Source: Dehalococcoidia bacterium
GTDB taxonomy: Bacteria > Chloroflexota > Dehalococcoidia > JACPQF01
Assembly (NCBI GenBank): GCA_030650265.1
Contig: JAUSEJ010000711.1
Coordinates: 1-9,786, forward strand
DNA length: 9,786 nt
Direction of reading: 5' to 3'
The notes beneath the pieces were generated by a model that was not told where the DNA came from, searched no databases, and saw nothing but the letters and a program-made list of their open reading frames with translations. A program made the translations under genes and the position numbers. Each line of letters starts with the position of its first letter. Position 1 is the stretch's first letter. This document shows positions 1 to 6,255 of this stretch, in pieces.

Positions 1-1082
1 CCCTGGCCATCTTTGAACTGCTGGACCACGCTTTGAAAATAATGCGATGACAGCAAATAATATAGGAAATCGCTTCTGAGTGCTTGCTGCGGTCTGATGA
101 CTGCAATAGAACTATTGACCGTAGCAGGAGCAGGCAGAGCCCGGACAAAATTGATGATTCCAAGAGTGGAACCATCTTTAACGATTAGGACATCTCCCTC
201 CAGCAGCATGATTTCGGGTGACTCGTAGTACCGTTCGGCGGTTATGTAATTCACATTGGCGAAATCGATAACCCTACCCTTAATGTTAGGTGTCGCTAGG
301 AAGATGAATCCATTGTCGACATACTCATCCGCCTTCAATCCTTTCCACCCAAGTCGCGCCTTGACGCTTGCGCAAAACCCAAGTTTCGCGATCTGCCAAT
401 GCGCCGGTATTTCCCCCAGCCACTCGACGCCCGAATCCTTCATCTTAGCGGCGGGGTCCAGACCCTTGGTGACGGCATGGCTGATAAGGGCGGAGCGCTT
501 CTCCTGAAGGAGTTCGATCTGCCGCTGCTTCTTCTTGATCAGAGAGTCGATGCGAGATGTTTCCCGGTCGAGGAAGCCGGCAATGGCGCGCTGTTCGTCT
601 TCGTCCGGAACCACGACAGGTAGATCGCCAATGAACTCCCAGTTTGCTCGAGGCATCTTGGCACCGTAGGTGGACGAATCGACAATTGATATGAAATCCC
701 GCGCAAGTATGTAATAGAACAAGTAGTCCCGAAGCACGATCCTTGGCCGAAGGACCAGCAGTTCCCCCGTGCAGATACCATCGCCGTCCGCACGTAGAAC
801 CTTTGCCAGATATGGCCGCAGCTTCCCGAAAAGAACATCACCTCGTTGATATCGACTCGCCTGACCATCGTTGGATGATTCGCCATCTGCCCCAATGCGC
901 TTGCCAGTCCACGACTCGATGTGTTCCAGCCCCGTATACGGCAGTTCCGCCCCGCGTCCTTCCATCTTATCGTTAATGAGAGTGGCACAGTACTTCAGGC
1001 GAAGCGTTTCCCAATGACTTGGGATCTCTCTGAGCCACTCGCATCTAGTCGGCTTGTAGTCCGAGTATTCTCGCCTTCTCAT
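1..1082 (-). CDS. hsdS: Type I restriction-modification specificity subunit HsdS (partial, C-terminus beyond window)
   Basis: The reverse strand is open from an ATG at 1082 to the window edge, giving 360 residues without a stop. HsdS recognises the bipartite DNA target and bridges the HsdM subunits (and HsdR) in the type I complex. Two half-repeats are visible: WLREIPSHW near residues 16-24 and WLGEIPAHW near 221-229, each opening a target recognition domain. Between them (about 160-210) is the conserved helical spacer, with DEDEQRAIAGFLD followed by a charged, coiled-coil-like helix (RIDSLIKKKQRQIELLQEKR). The second domain is cut by the window edge, so the distal conserved region is not seen. 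The start overlaps the hsdM stop as ATGA (1079-1082), indicating translational coupling. The family call is firm; the DNA specificity cannot be read from the sequence. Confidence 0.93.
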   Translation of the reverse strand, partial: MRRREYSDYKPTRCEWLREIPSHWETLRLKYCATLINDKMEGRGAELPYTGLEHIESWTGKRIGADGESSNDGQASRYQRGDVLFGKLRPYLAKVLRADGDGICTGELLVLRPRIVLRDYLFYYILARDFISIVDSSTYGAKMPRANWEFIGDLPVVVPDEDEQRAIAGFLDRETSRIDSLIKKKQRQIELLQEKRSALISHAVTKGLDPAAKMKDSGVEWLGEIPAHWQIAKLGFCASVKARLGWKGLKADEYVDNGFIFLATPNIKGRVIDFANVNYITAERYYESPEIMLLEGDVLIVKDGSTLGIINFVRALPAPATVNSSIAVIRPQQALRSDFLYYLLSSHYFQSVVQQFKDGQ

Positions 1083-3130
1083 TCCGTGACCTCGGTGAGA
1101 ATACCAGTGATCTCCTGTTCAATTTGCCTGAGATCCGCCTCGATCTCCTGCAACGGACGCGGAGGAGCGTACTTGTAGAAATATCGGTTGAAGTTAATCT
1201 CGTAGCCGATCTTGGTTTTGGCATCGTCCACCCAGGCGTCTGGCACATGGGGAAGGACCTCGCGCTTCATGTACTCATGCACGTCGTCCTTGAGCGGCAC
1301 ATTTTCGTAGTCTCGCAGTTCTGGGTCGGGTTCGGGCTGTCCCTTGTCGTCGAGGCAGATTGCCGCGGTTTCGTCGCGCTCGGCGAGGGCCGTCAAAAAG
1401 GCCTTGAACAGAGCCGCCGGAATCCCCCCCCGTAGGGGCGAAAGATTTTTCGCCCCTACCTGCCCCCGACCTGCCGTCTTGAAGGCGTCACGCATCACCG
1501 CCGCGAACTCCTCGCGGTTCTTGATCACGCCCTGAGAAGCAAGACACCACAGAGCAGCCAAGATAGCTTGTTGAAGTTCATGCCCTTCGGCGATCTCGGT
1601 CTCGGCAGCCTTGTTGTCCTTTCGCTTTTTGCTGGTGGCGAGGTTGGCGAAGGCTGGCGTCTCCTTCAGGCGGGCAATACGCTCCGTGTCCACGGTGAAA
1701 TTGAGACGCAGCGGCCGTTCCACCGTGATTCGCCGGTAGCCGAAGTCCTCGTTATCGAAGATACGGACGTGGTCGCCGTCGCTGAAACCACCATAAAGAC
1801 GGGTGATTTCATCGCGCTGGTCTTCGCAGATCTCGTTGCGCTTGTTGCCGAGGGATTTGCGCATTTTCTTGAAGAAGCTCGTCCCGTCCACGAGCTGAAT
1901 CTTGCCCCTGCGGCCAGGCTCTTTCCGGTTGGTGACGATCCAGAGGTAGGTAGAAATCCCGGTGTTATAGAAGAGCTGGTCCGGCAGGGCGACGATGGCC
2001 TCCAGCCAGTCGTGTTCGATGATCCAGCGGCGGATCTCGCTCTCGCCTGAGCCTGCCCCGCCGGTGAACAGGGGCGAGCCGTTGAAGACGATCCCGAGCC
2101 GGGTGCCACCGTCCGCGAGGTCCTTCATCTTGCTGATCATGTGCAGGAGAAAGAGCAGGGAGCCGTCGTTGATGCGCGGCAGGCCGGCGCCGAAACGACC
2201 GCCGAAGCCCTGATCCTCGTGCTCGCGCTGGATGTAGTCGGCCTCCGGCTTCCATTCCACGCCGAAAGGCGGGTTGGCCAGCATATAATCGAACTTGAGG
2301 CGCGGGAAACGGTCGTCAGTGAAGCTGTTCCCATAAGCGATGTGCTCGATGTCCTGGCCCTTGATCATCATGTCGGAGCCAAGGATTGCATAGGCCTGCG
2401 CATTATAGTCCTGGGCGAAGACCTCCAGGCGAGCGTCAGGATTAAGCTCACGCACGTACTCCTGGGCGACAGACAGCATTCCCCCCGTCCCTGCTGCCAG
2501 ATCGTACAGGGTCTTCAAGATGCCCTTGGTGGTCAGTACGTCGTTGTCGGGCATGAACAGCAAGTTGACCATCAGACGGATGACTTCGCGCGGGGTGAAG
2601 TGATCGCCGGCCTCCTCGTTGGATGCCTCGTTGAACCGCCGGATCAGTTCTTCGAAGATGTATCCCATCTCGATGTTCGAGACAACATCCGGGTGGAGGT
2701 CGATGTTGCAGAACTTGGCTACGACTAGATACAGGCGGTCCGCCTTGTCAAGCTTGGCAATGTGCTCCTCGAAACCGAAGTGATCGATGATCTCGCGAGC
2801 GCGGGTAGAGAAGCCCTTAATGTAGTTGGTCAAATTTGCGGCGATGTTGCTCGGGTCGCCCTTGAGCTTCTCGAAGGTGAAGCGGCTGGTGTTGTAGAAA
2901 GGGACGCCCGTGACCCGGCATAGAAACGGCTCGATGTCTTTGACTTTGCCACCAGAACGCCTATCGTGCTCGTCAAGGACCTTGTCCTTGGTAGACTCAA
3001 GAACACAGTCGAGCCGGCGTAGGACGGTTAGGGGAAGCATGATATCCTTGTATTGGTTTGGCCGATATGGCCCTCTGAGCAGGTCGGCCACCGACCAAAT
3101 AAAACTAACTTTCTCGCCGAAGTTGTTCAT
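1079..3130 (-). CDS. hsdM: Type I restriction-modification methyltransferase subunit HsdM
   Basis: This 683-residue protein is the N6-adenine DNA methyltransferase subunit of a type I system; with HsdS it methylates the host sites. From the start chosen here, the N-terminal HsdM helical domain covers about residues 1-130 (FIWSVADLLRGPYRPNQYKD near the start). The methyltransferase core follows: FTPREVIRLM at 178-187, SAM-binding motif I DLAAGTGG at 210-217 and catalytic motif IV NPPF at 286-289. An upstream in-frame ATG at 3157 exists, but the ATG at 3130 is preferred: it has TAGGAG a few bases upstream, and MNNF...FIWSVADLLRGP is the usual family N-terminus. The 3' end overlaps hsdS by 4 bp. 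Near residues 558-567 the frame passes through a 28-bp palindrome (1432-1459), which adds an unusual QVGAKNLSPLRGG stretch. hsdR is not in the window. Confidence 0.96.
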   Translation of the reverse strand: MNNFGEKVSFIWSVADLLRGPYRPNQYKDIMLPLTVLRRLDCVLESTKDKVLDEHDRRSGGKVKDIEPFLCRVTGVPFYNTSRFTFEKLKGDPSNIAANLTNYIKGFSTRAREIIDHFGFEEHIAKLDKADRLYLVVAKFCNIDLHPDVVSNIEMGYIFEELIRRFNEASNEEAGDHFTPREVIRLMVNLLFMPDNDVLTTKGILKTLYDLAAGTGGMLSVAQEYVRELNPDARLEVFAQDYNAQAYAILGSDMMIKGQDIEHIAYGNSFTDDRFPRLKFDYMLANPPFGVEWKPEADYIQREHEDQGFGGRFGAGLPRINDGSLLFLLHMISKMKDLADGGTRLGIVFNGSPLFTGGAGSGESEIRRWIIEHDWLEAIVALPDQLFYNTGISTYLWIVTNRKEPGRRGKIQLVDGTSFFKKMRKSLGNKRNEICEDQRDEITRLYGGFSDGDHVRIFDNEDFGYRRITVERPLRLNFTVDTERIARLKETPAFANLATSKKRKDNKAAETEIAEGHELQQAILAALWCLASQGVIKNREEFAAVMRDAFKTAGRGQVGAKNLSPLRGGIPAALFKAFLTALAERDETAAICLDDKGQPEPDPELRDYENVPLKDDVHEYMKREVLPHVPDAWVDDAKTKIGYEINFNRYFYKYAPPRPLQEIEADLRQIEQEITGILTEVTE
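1432..1459. repeat. 28-bp palindromic repeat inserted in frame within hsdM
   Basis: A perfect inverted repeat with arms GTAGGGGCGAAA (1432-1443) and TTTCGCCCCTAC (1448-1459) is separated by a 4-base loop. It sits beside an 8-C run (1424-1431) and a C-rich stretch on the other side. The hsdM frame reads through it. From memory, palindromes with GTAGGGGCG...CGCCCCTAC ends are dispersed in some bacterial genomes (for example Chloroflexi and cyanobacteria), so a small mobile repeat or REP/MITE-like unit is likely. That attribution is inference; the palindrome itself is directly visible. Confidence 0.85.
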
Positions 3131-3201
3131 GTCTCTCCTAGATTCTGACGCAGCCACAGGTAATCGATCACGTAGTCATATTCTCGGCTACCAAAGTGAA
3201 T

Positions 3202-3229
3202 CTTATATCATTCGGGTGGCAGAACGCAA
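3202..3229 (-). promoter_or_regulatory. Possible hsdMS promoter
   Basis: On the minus strand a TATAAG -10 box (3202-3207) lies 16 bp from a weak TTGCGT -35 box (3224-3229), about 70 bp upstream of the hsdM ATG. The -10 is good and the -35 poor, so this is tentative. Confidence 0.3.
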
Positions 3230-3248
3230 GAGAATGAAATCCAGTCCA

Positions 3249-3277
3249 TTGACAGAACATAGCGTAAATGCTATGTT
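3249..3277 (+). promoter_or_regulatory. Promoter with overlapping inverted repeat upstream of the XRE antitoxin
   Basis: A consensus TTGACA -35 (3249-3254) is followed after exactly 17 bp by TATGTT (3272-3277). A perfect 8-bp inverted repeat, AACATAGC (3256-3263) and GCTATGTT (3270-3277), spans the spacer and covers the -10. This arrangement is typical of an autorepressed operon such as a toxin-antitoxin locus, so the XRE protein encoded at 3359 is the likely regulator. The motif is seen directly; promoter activity and the repressor's identity are inferred. Confidence 0.6.
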
Positions 3278-3362
3278 ACGGTCCCAGAAGACACCAAGAG
3301 CAGAGATCGAAACTGCCGAAGAGCGCATGGATGATTACCTCCGAAGGATGAACAAGAGATGA
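3273..3362 (+). pseudogene. C-terminal remnant of a HigB/Gp49-type (RelE/ParE superfamily) toxin
   Basis: This frame ends in 29 residues containing SQKTPRAEIETAEERMDDY. That resembles the conserved tail of phage-derived Gp49/HigB toxins, which reads roughly F-K-K-x-Q-K-T-P-x-x-E-I-x-x-A followed by an arginine and DY. Full toxins of this family are about 100-120 residues. The preceding sequence in all three plus frames does not resemble the rest of the toxin, and it approaches the hsdM start, so only the tail survives. Its stop codon overlaps the antitoxin start (ATGA, 3359-3362), the usual toxin-then-antitoxin order of higBA operons. The tail lacks the toxin's fold and should be inactive. 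The next in-frame ATG (3327) would give only 11 residues. The match is from memory of the family, not from a search. Confidence 0.6.
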
Positions 3363-3664
3363 GACATGAGGACTATGTAGCTGAAAGGGGGGCTCGAGAC
3401 CCGGATTTTCGGGCGGCTCGTGAGGAATTGCGCCCGCGGTACGAGTTTCGGCGCGCTCTGATCGGCGCTCGCATCGCCCTCGGCCTAACCCAGAAGCAAT
3501 TAGCAGTTATGATGGGCACTACTCAATCTGCGATAGCGCGCTTGGAGAGCGGAACGCAAATGCCCACGCTCGATACCTTGTATCGTCTGGCGGTGGTTCT
3601 CGGTGTCGACTTCACCATCACGCCGCAGGAACCCTTGACCGCGCGTCCTCATGAGGCGGCGTAG
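3359..3664 (+). CDS. XRE-family (HigA-like) antitoxin / transcriptional repressor
   Basis: This 101-residue protein has a helix-turn-helix of the Cro/C1 type at about residues 35-88. The core is LTQKQLAVMMGTTQSAIARLESG (43-65), split as LTQKQLA, the turn and the recognition helix TTQSAIARLESG, followed by the dimer-type helix PTLDTLYRLAVVLGVDF. The N-terminal extension with DPDFRAAREELRPRYEFRRALI matches antitoxins paired with Gp49/HigB toxins, which bind their toxin and repress their own operon. The ATG overlaps the stop of the toxin remnant; a GAAGG about 10 bases upstream may serve as ribosome binding site. No intact toxin is adjacent, so this is an orphan antitoxin that may still repress or act on related toxins elsewhere. 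A role as control protein for the divergent hsdMS genes is a less likely alternative. Confidence 0.85.
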   Translation: MRHEDYVAERGARDPDFRAAREELRPRYEFRRALIGARIALGLTQKQLAVMMGTTQSAIARLESGTQMPTLDTLYRLAVVLGVDFTITPQEPLTARPHEAA

Positions 3665-3738
3665 GCGCCGGACCCAATCGTTCTTCCTGATGACCGGAGA
3701 AGAATGTCATTGAAGGCTGATCGCCATCACACCGGATA

Positions 3739-3767
3739 CTGACAAAACTCCCTCTCGTACGTACAAT
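3739..3767 (+). promoter_or_regulatory. Sigma70-type promoter of the AbrB-like gene pair
   Basis: CTGACA (3739-3744) and TACAAT (3762-3767) are each one base from consensus and separated by exactly 17 bp. The start point would fall near 3774, about 26 bases before the GTG start at 3800. Repeated GTAC motifs at and after the -10 (GTACGTAC at 3757-3764 and GTAC at 3776-3779) could be operator half-sites for the AbrB-like protein; that part is speculative. Confidence 0.6.
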
Positions 3768-3799
3768 AATAATTGGTACAGACATACATGGAGGGTATC

Positions 3800-4096
3800 G
3801 TGAACGGTTATGTAGCTGCCGCTCAATCTGGCCCCGTGCGCGTTAGCCGAAACGGCAATGCGCGTACTCTGGCTGTTCCTGCTGAGATAGCCAAAAGGGC
3901 TCACATAGAAGTTGGCGACCAATACATGGTGGAGGCGTTTGGCAACGACCTGGTTTTCAGGCGGGTGAATAGCGACAGGTTGTCCGGTCACTTTGTCGGA
4001 GAAGGCGCTAGTCGCGTACTTGAGCTTCCAAGGGGATCTGGCATGACTATCGGCCCTGATCCTGAGGTCCCAGAGCTGATAGACTGGGACTTTTAG
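3800..4096 (+). CDS. AbrB/MazE/SpoVT-like swapped-hairpin DNA-binding protein (putative antitoxin)
   Basis: This protein has 98 residues from a GTG start. GGAGGG five bases before GTG 3800 decides that start over upstream in-frame ATGs at 3773 and 3788. Residues about 12-55 (PVRVSRNGNARTLAVPAEIAKRAHIEVGDQYMVE) have the pattern of the AbrB/MazE swapped-hairpin beta-barrel: a strand with NGN, the conserved P-A-E-I helix and the V-G-D turn. Such proteins dimerise to bind DNA and commonly act as antitoxins or transition-state regulators. The C-terminal half (ASRVLELPRGSGMTIGPDPEVPELIDWDF) is acidic and proline-rich, consistent with a partner-binding tail. The stop is 2 bp before the next gene, so the two are co-transcribed and probably work together. 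Confidence 0.75.
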   Translation: MNGYVAAAQSGPVRVSRNGNARTLAVPAEIAKRAHIEVGDQYMVEAFGNDLVFRRVNSDRLSGHFVGEGASRVLELPRGSGMTIGPDPEVPELIDWDF

Positions 4097-4098
4097 CT

Positions 4099-4764
4099 GT
4101 GCCCTGGCCGATCGATGACTGGCCACCGGGGCGTGGGGATTTCTTCCGGGGCGGCATCACCCACCGTCCCATCTACCAAGGTGACGTTTTCAAGGACGTC
4201 CCTTATGTCAAGGGCCAAGCTGGAGATCGGCCCGGATCTGAACCGATGGTGGGTATGGAACGACGGCTGGTGGTCGCTCTGTCTTATCCTTGCGAAATGT
4301 ACTCAGACGGGATTTTGACGAGGGTCCAGACCATTGCGGTGGTGCGTGAGGGTTACAAGCTTCGGATTCCCCCCGACTGGTATGGTGCTTTCTACACCTG
4401 TCCGCTTCCCGACCTCTTTCGCGATGGGAAGACCTGGGGCGTCGACTTTCGCACCATAAGCAATGTAGATCGTTCGTTTCTCACACCCGCAAATCGCGTC
4501 GAATGCTTGACCGAATACGCCTGGGCTTTCTTGCGACAGCGCCTGGCGACCTACTTCACGAGAGTCTCTTGCCACCTCGACGATCTTAGAGATGCCGGCA
4601 ACGCGGCGTGGGATGAGGTCGAATTGTGGGAGCGATGGTGCGCCTTGGGGCGTCGAGCGGAAGATTTTCAGGCGTGGTTAGATGAAATGGACGTGAACAT
4701 CGGCTCCTCTCGCCGTCAGGCGCTGCAAAGGGGCATGACGCGTCTGGTGATTTCCGCCATGTGA
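4099..4764 (+). CDS. Conserved-looking protein of unknown function paired with the AbrB-like regulator
   Basis: This 221-residue protein starts at GTG 4099, 2 bp after the AbrB-like stop. There is no strong Shine-Dalgarno, so translational coupling is likely. I do not recognise an established function. Visible features are an N-terminal W-rich segment (PWPIDDWPPGR), a GDVFKDVPYVKG motif at 29-40, a hydrophobic strand ending in SYPCEMYSDG (62-71), a PPDWYGAFYTCPLPDLF segment (91-107), and an arginine-rich helix YAWAFLRQRLA (140-150) followed by a tryptophan-rich acidic C-terminal region (WDEVELWERW at 171-180, FQAWLDEMD at 190-198). Cysteines at 65, 101 and 136 are spaced too widely for an obvious metal site. 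There is no signal peptide or membrane segment. I have the impression that similar AbrB-linked proteins occur in other bacteria. As the partner of an AbrB-type protein it could be a toxin or effector, but nothing in the sequence proves this. Confidence 0.8.
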   Translation: MPWPIDDWPPGRGDFFRGGITHRPIYQGDVFKDVPYVKGQAGDRPGSEPMVGMERRLVVALSYPCEMYSDGILTRVQTIAVVREGYKLRIPPDWYGAFYTCPLPDLFRDGKTWGVDFRTISNVDRSFLTPANRVECLTEYAWAFLRQRLATYFTRVSCHLDDLRDAGNAAWDEVELWERWCALGRRAEDFQAWLDEMDVNIGSSRRQALQRGMTRLVISAM

Positions 4765-4831
4765 AGATCATATCCGTTGCGTTGTCCCCGATGTAGTGTG
4801 TGGTATCTGCATCCGTAATCGGAGGTTTCAG

Positions 4832-5056
4832 ATGAACGAGCAATGGCGAGCGCTGATAACCATTGAGCATGGCAAGCGTAGCGGCCGGCCATGCATCCGG
4901 GGAATGCGCATTACAGTTTACGACGTACTCTCTTATCTCGCGGCTGGAATGACTATCGCCCAGATCCTCGAGGACTTCCCGTACCTGACGCCGGAGGACA
5001 TCCAGGCCTGCTTAGTACACCATTTCATAAATACGGTCACGTATTATTTCTGCTAG
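4832..5056 (+). pseudogene. DUF433 antitoxin-like protein, 3' end replaced by the insertion sequence
   Basis: The start is ATG 4832, with GGAGG at 4821-4825. The first 61 codons (to 5014) are a typical DUF433 protein: GRPCIRGMRITVYDVLSYLAAGMT with the P-C-I-R-G-x-R-I core, then ILEDFPYLTPEDIQACL, the family's end motif. DUF433 is a small winged-helix/HTH-like fold, often the antitoxin partner of a PIN-like DUF5615 nuclease. Family members normally continue about 12-20 residues after the QACL position. Here the last 13 residues (VHHFINTVTYYFC) come from the left inverted repeat of the IS, ending at a TAG at 5054-5056. No DUF5615-type gene follows. The core fold is nearly complete, so the chimeric protein may still be made. 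Only a weak promoter is visible in the 67-bp gap upstream. Confidence 0.8.
5015..5047 (+). repeat. Left terminal inverted repeat of the IS
   Basis: The first 20 bp (5015-5034) are identical to the reverse complement of the right end. Over 33 bp, 29 positions match. It supplies the last codons of the truncated DUF433 reading frame. Confidence 0.9.
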
Positions 5057-6202
5057 GCAGCCTTGGTGGGCATCGCCCACTGATGCTGGATCTTGTTCAG
5101 CAACTCGTGCAGATCACGGCGGGTGAATCTCCACTCGAAGGGCTTGGCAATCTGCTCGTAGTGACACTGAAAGTTTAGAAGGCGCTCTTCCAGTGCTTGG
5201 AGCGAACGGAAGTCGTTGGGTGTGAGGGCCTTGCGTTGAACGATGGAGAAGTAGATCTCGATTTGGTTCAACCAGCTAGCGTGCACCGGCCCATGGACAA
5301 GAACCAGGTTGGGATAGCGCTCTTGCAGGCGTGCAATGGAGCGTGGGCCGCGATGAGCGGATCCGTTATCGACGATCCAAAAGACTCGCCTCGCCTTGCT
5401 GTAAGGAGGCTGGTTCATCACCTGGGCTACAAGACGATCGAAGGGCGCTATGCCGCTTTTCTTCTCACAACGGCCAAAGATCTTGGCCCGATGGACATCC
5501 AAGGCCGCAAGATAAGCCCAGGCCCCGCAGCGAGTGTATTCATGTTCCACCTTCATTGCCGCGCCAGGCTGGGCAGGATAGGTAGCATGGCGTCGACGTC
5601 GGGCCTGGAGGCTGGTTTTCTCGTCGGCAGATACCACCAACTCGTCGTCTTTGAGAGGCTGGCCGTCCCACACTCTTTCATAGAGATCCAGGATGCGTCC
5701 CGCTTTTTGAGCAAAGTCAGGGTCACGAGGGAAGATCCACGAACGGTATCGCCACGGGCGGATGGCATCCTCGTGAAGCCATCGCCACACGGTGCTGTCG
5801 CCGATCTTGGCCACAAGGCCGCACTCACGAGCGCTTCGAGTCAGATCGGCAACGCTCCAGCGCGACAGGGGCACCTCACGGGTGGAGGGCAGTTCACATG
5901 CCAGTGCCTTGATCTGTACGACGAGTTCTGGGGGGGAAAACCCGGGGGCGGCCCGGCCTTGGACGCTCTTCGAGGCCCGCGACTCTTTTTTCAAAGAACC
6001 GCTTTCGCCACATGCTGACGACTTCACGGCTGGTATTTAGTCGGGCTGCAATCTCATCGTTTCGCAGTCCTTGGGCAGCCAGAAGAATGATCTTGGCACG
6101 GATGACCTCAAAATACGGCAACGTATACTTTGCTGCACGCCGAGACAACTCCTTGGCCTCTTCCGGCGAAAGCAGAATCTGGTACGGGCTTTTTCTTGGC
6201 AT
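5053..6202 (-). CDS. IS630-family DDE transposase, two frames joined at a C7 run (about 382 aa if fused)
   Basis: Upstream frame: start ATG 6202 (MPRKSPYQ), with AAGGAGG in front. It encodes an N-terminal helix-turn-helix (RNDEIAARLNTSREVVSMWRKRF, about residues 47-69) and then EERPRPGRPRVFPP, the usual linker. Downstream frame, from about 5935 to the stop at 5053: a second HTH-like segment, then the catalytic domain with the triad in DEKT, DNGSAH and NQIE, 36 residues separating the last Asp and Glu. This is the IS630/Tc1-mariner-type DDE_3 domain that cuts and rejoins DNA at TA sites. The two frames overlap between 5894 and 6027 and are linked by a +1 shift (or one fewer C) at 5930-5940. 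Without the shift, the upstream frame ends at 5894 as a DNA-binding-only protein. All three catalytic residues are present, so activity is plausible if frameshifting occurs. Confidence 0.88.
5930..5940 (-). other. Likely frameshift site in the transposase gene
   Basis: The minus strand reads TTTTCCCCCCC here. The upstream frame reads F-P-P then R-T-R and soon stops. Moving +1 after the C run gives F-P-P-E-L-V-V and the complete catalytic domain. Either programmed +1 slippage on the C7 run, or a one-base C insertion (natural mutation or sequencing error), explains it. Confidence 0.6.
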
Positions 6203-6232
6203 AATGGCAACCTCCTTGGTCGCCATTATGCC
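6198..6232 (-). promoter_or_regulatory. Hairpin enclosing the transposase ribosome binding site and start codon
   Basis: In minus-strand order, arms GGCATAATGGC (6232-6222) and GCCATTATGCC (6208-6198) form a perfect 11-bp inverted repeat with a 13-base loop containing AAGGAGGT. The start codon at 6202-6200 is inside the 3' arm. In RNA reading through from outside, this hairpin would block translation. An in-frame ATG also lies in the 5' arm. Confidence 0.75.
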
Positions 6233-6255
6233 ACAAAATCTCAGGGTGATCAACC

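Noticed and set aside
539..988. Minus-strand 149-codon open frame in the hsdS region
   Set aside because: It is a shifted frame inside hsdS; the true frame runs open from 1082 to the window edge with all HsdS motifs.
2141..2728. Plus-strand open frame of 195 codons opposite hsdM
   Set aside because: Overlaps the core methyltransferase motifs on the other strand; the translation resembles no protein family.
3149..3190. Near-palindrome around ATCGAT in the hsdM upstream region as a control-protein box
   Set aside because: Imperfect and isolated. It does not align with the inverted repeat near the XRE promoter, so there is no support for a regulator site.
2910..3272. Upstream extension of the toxin-remnant frame
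   Set aside because: The frame runs back into the antisense of hsdM and lacks any toxin motif before about 3279, so it is not a longer toxin.
5197..6018. Long plus-strand open frame of 273 codons opposite the transposase
   Set aside because: Antisense to clear DDE transposase coding sequence; no family features and no ribosome binding site. It is a by-product of GC-rich codon use.
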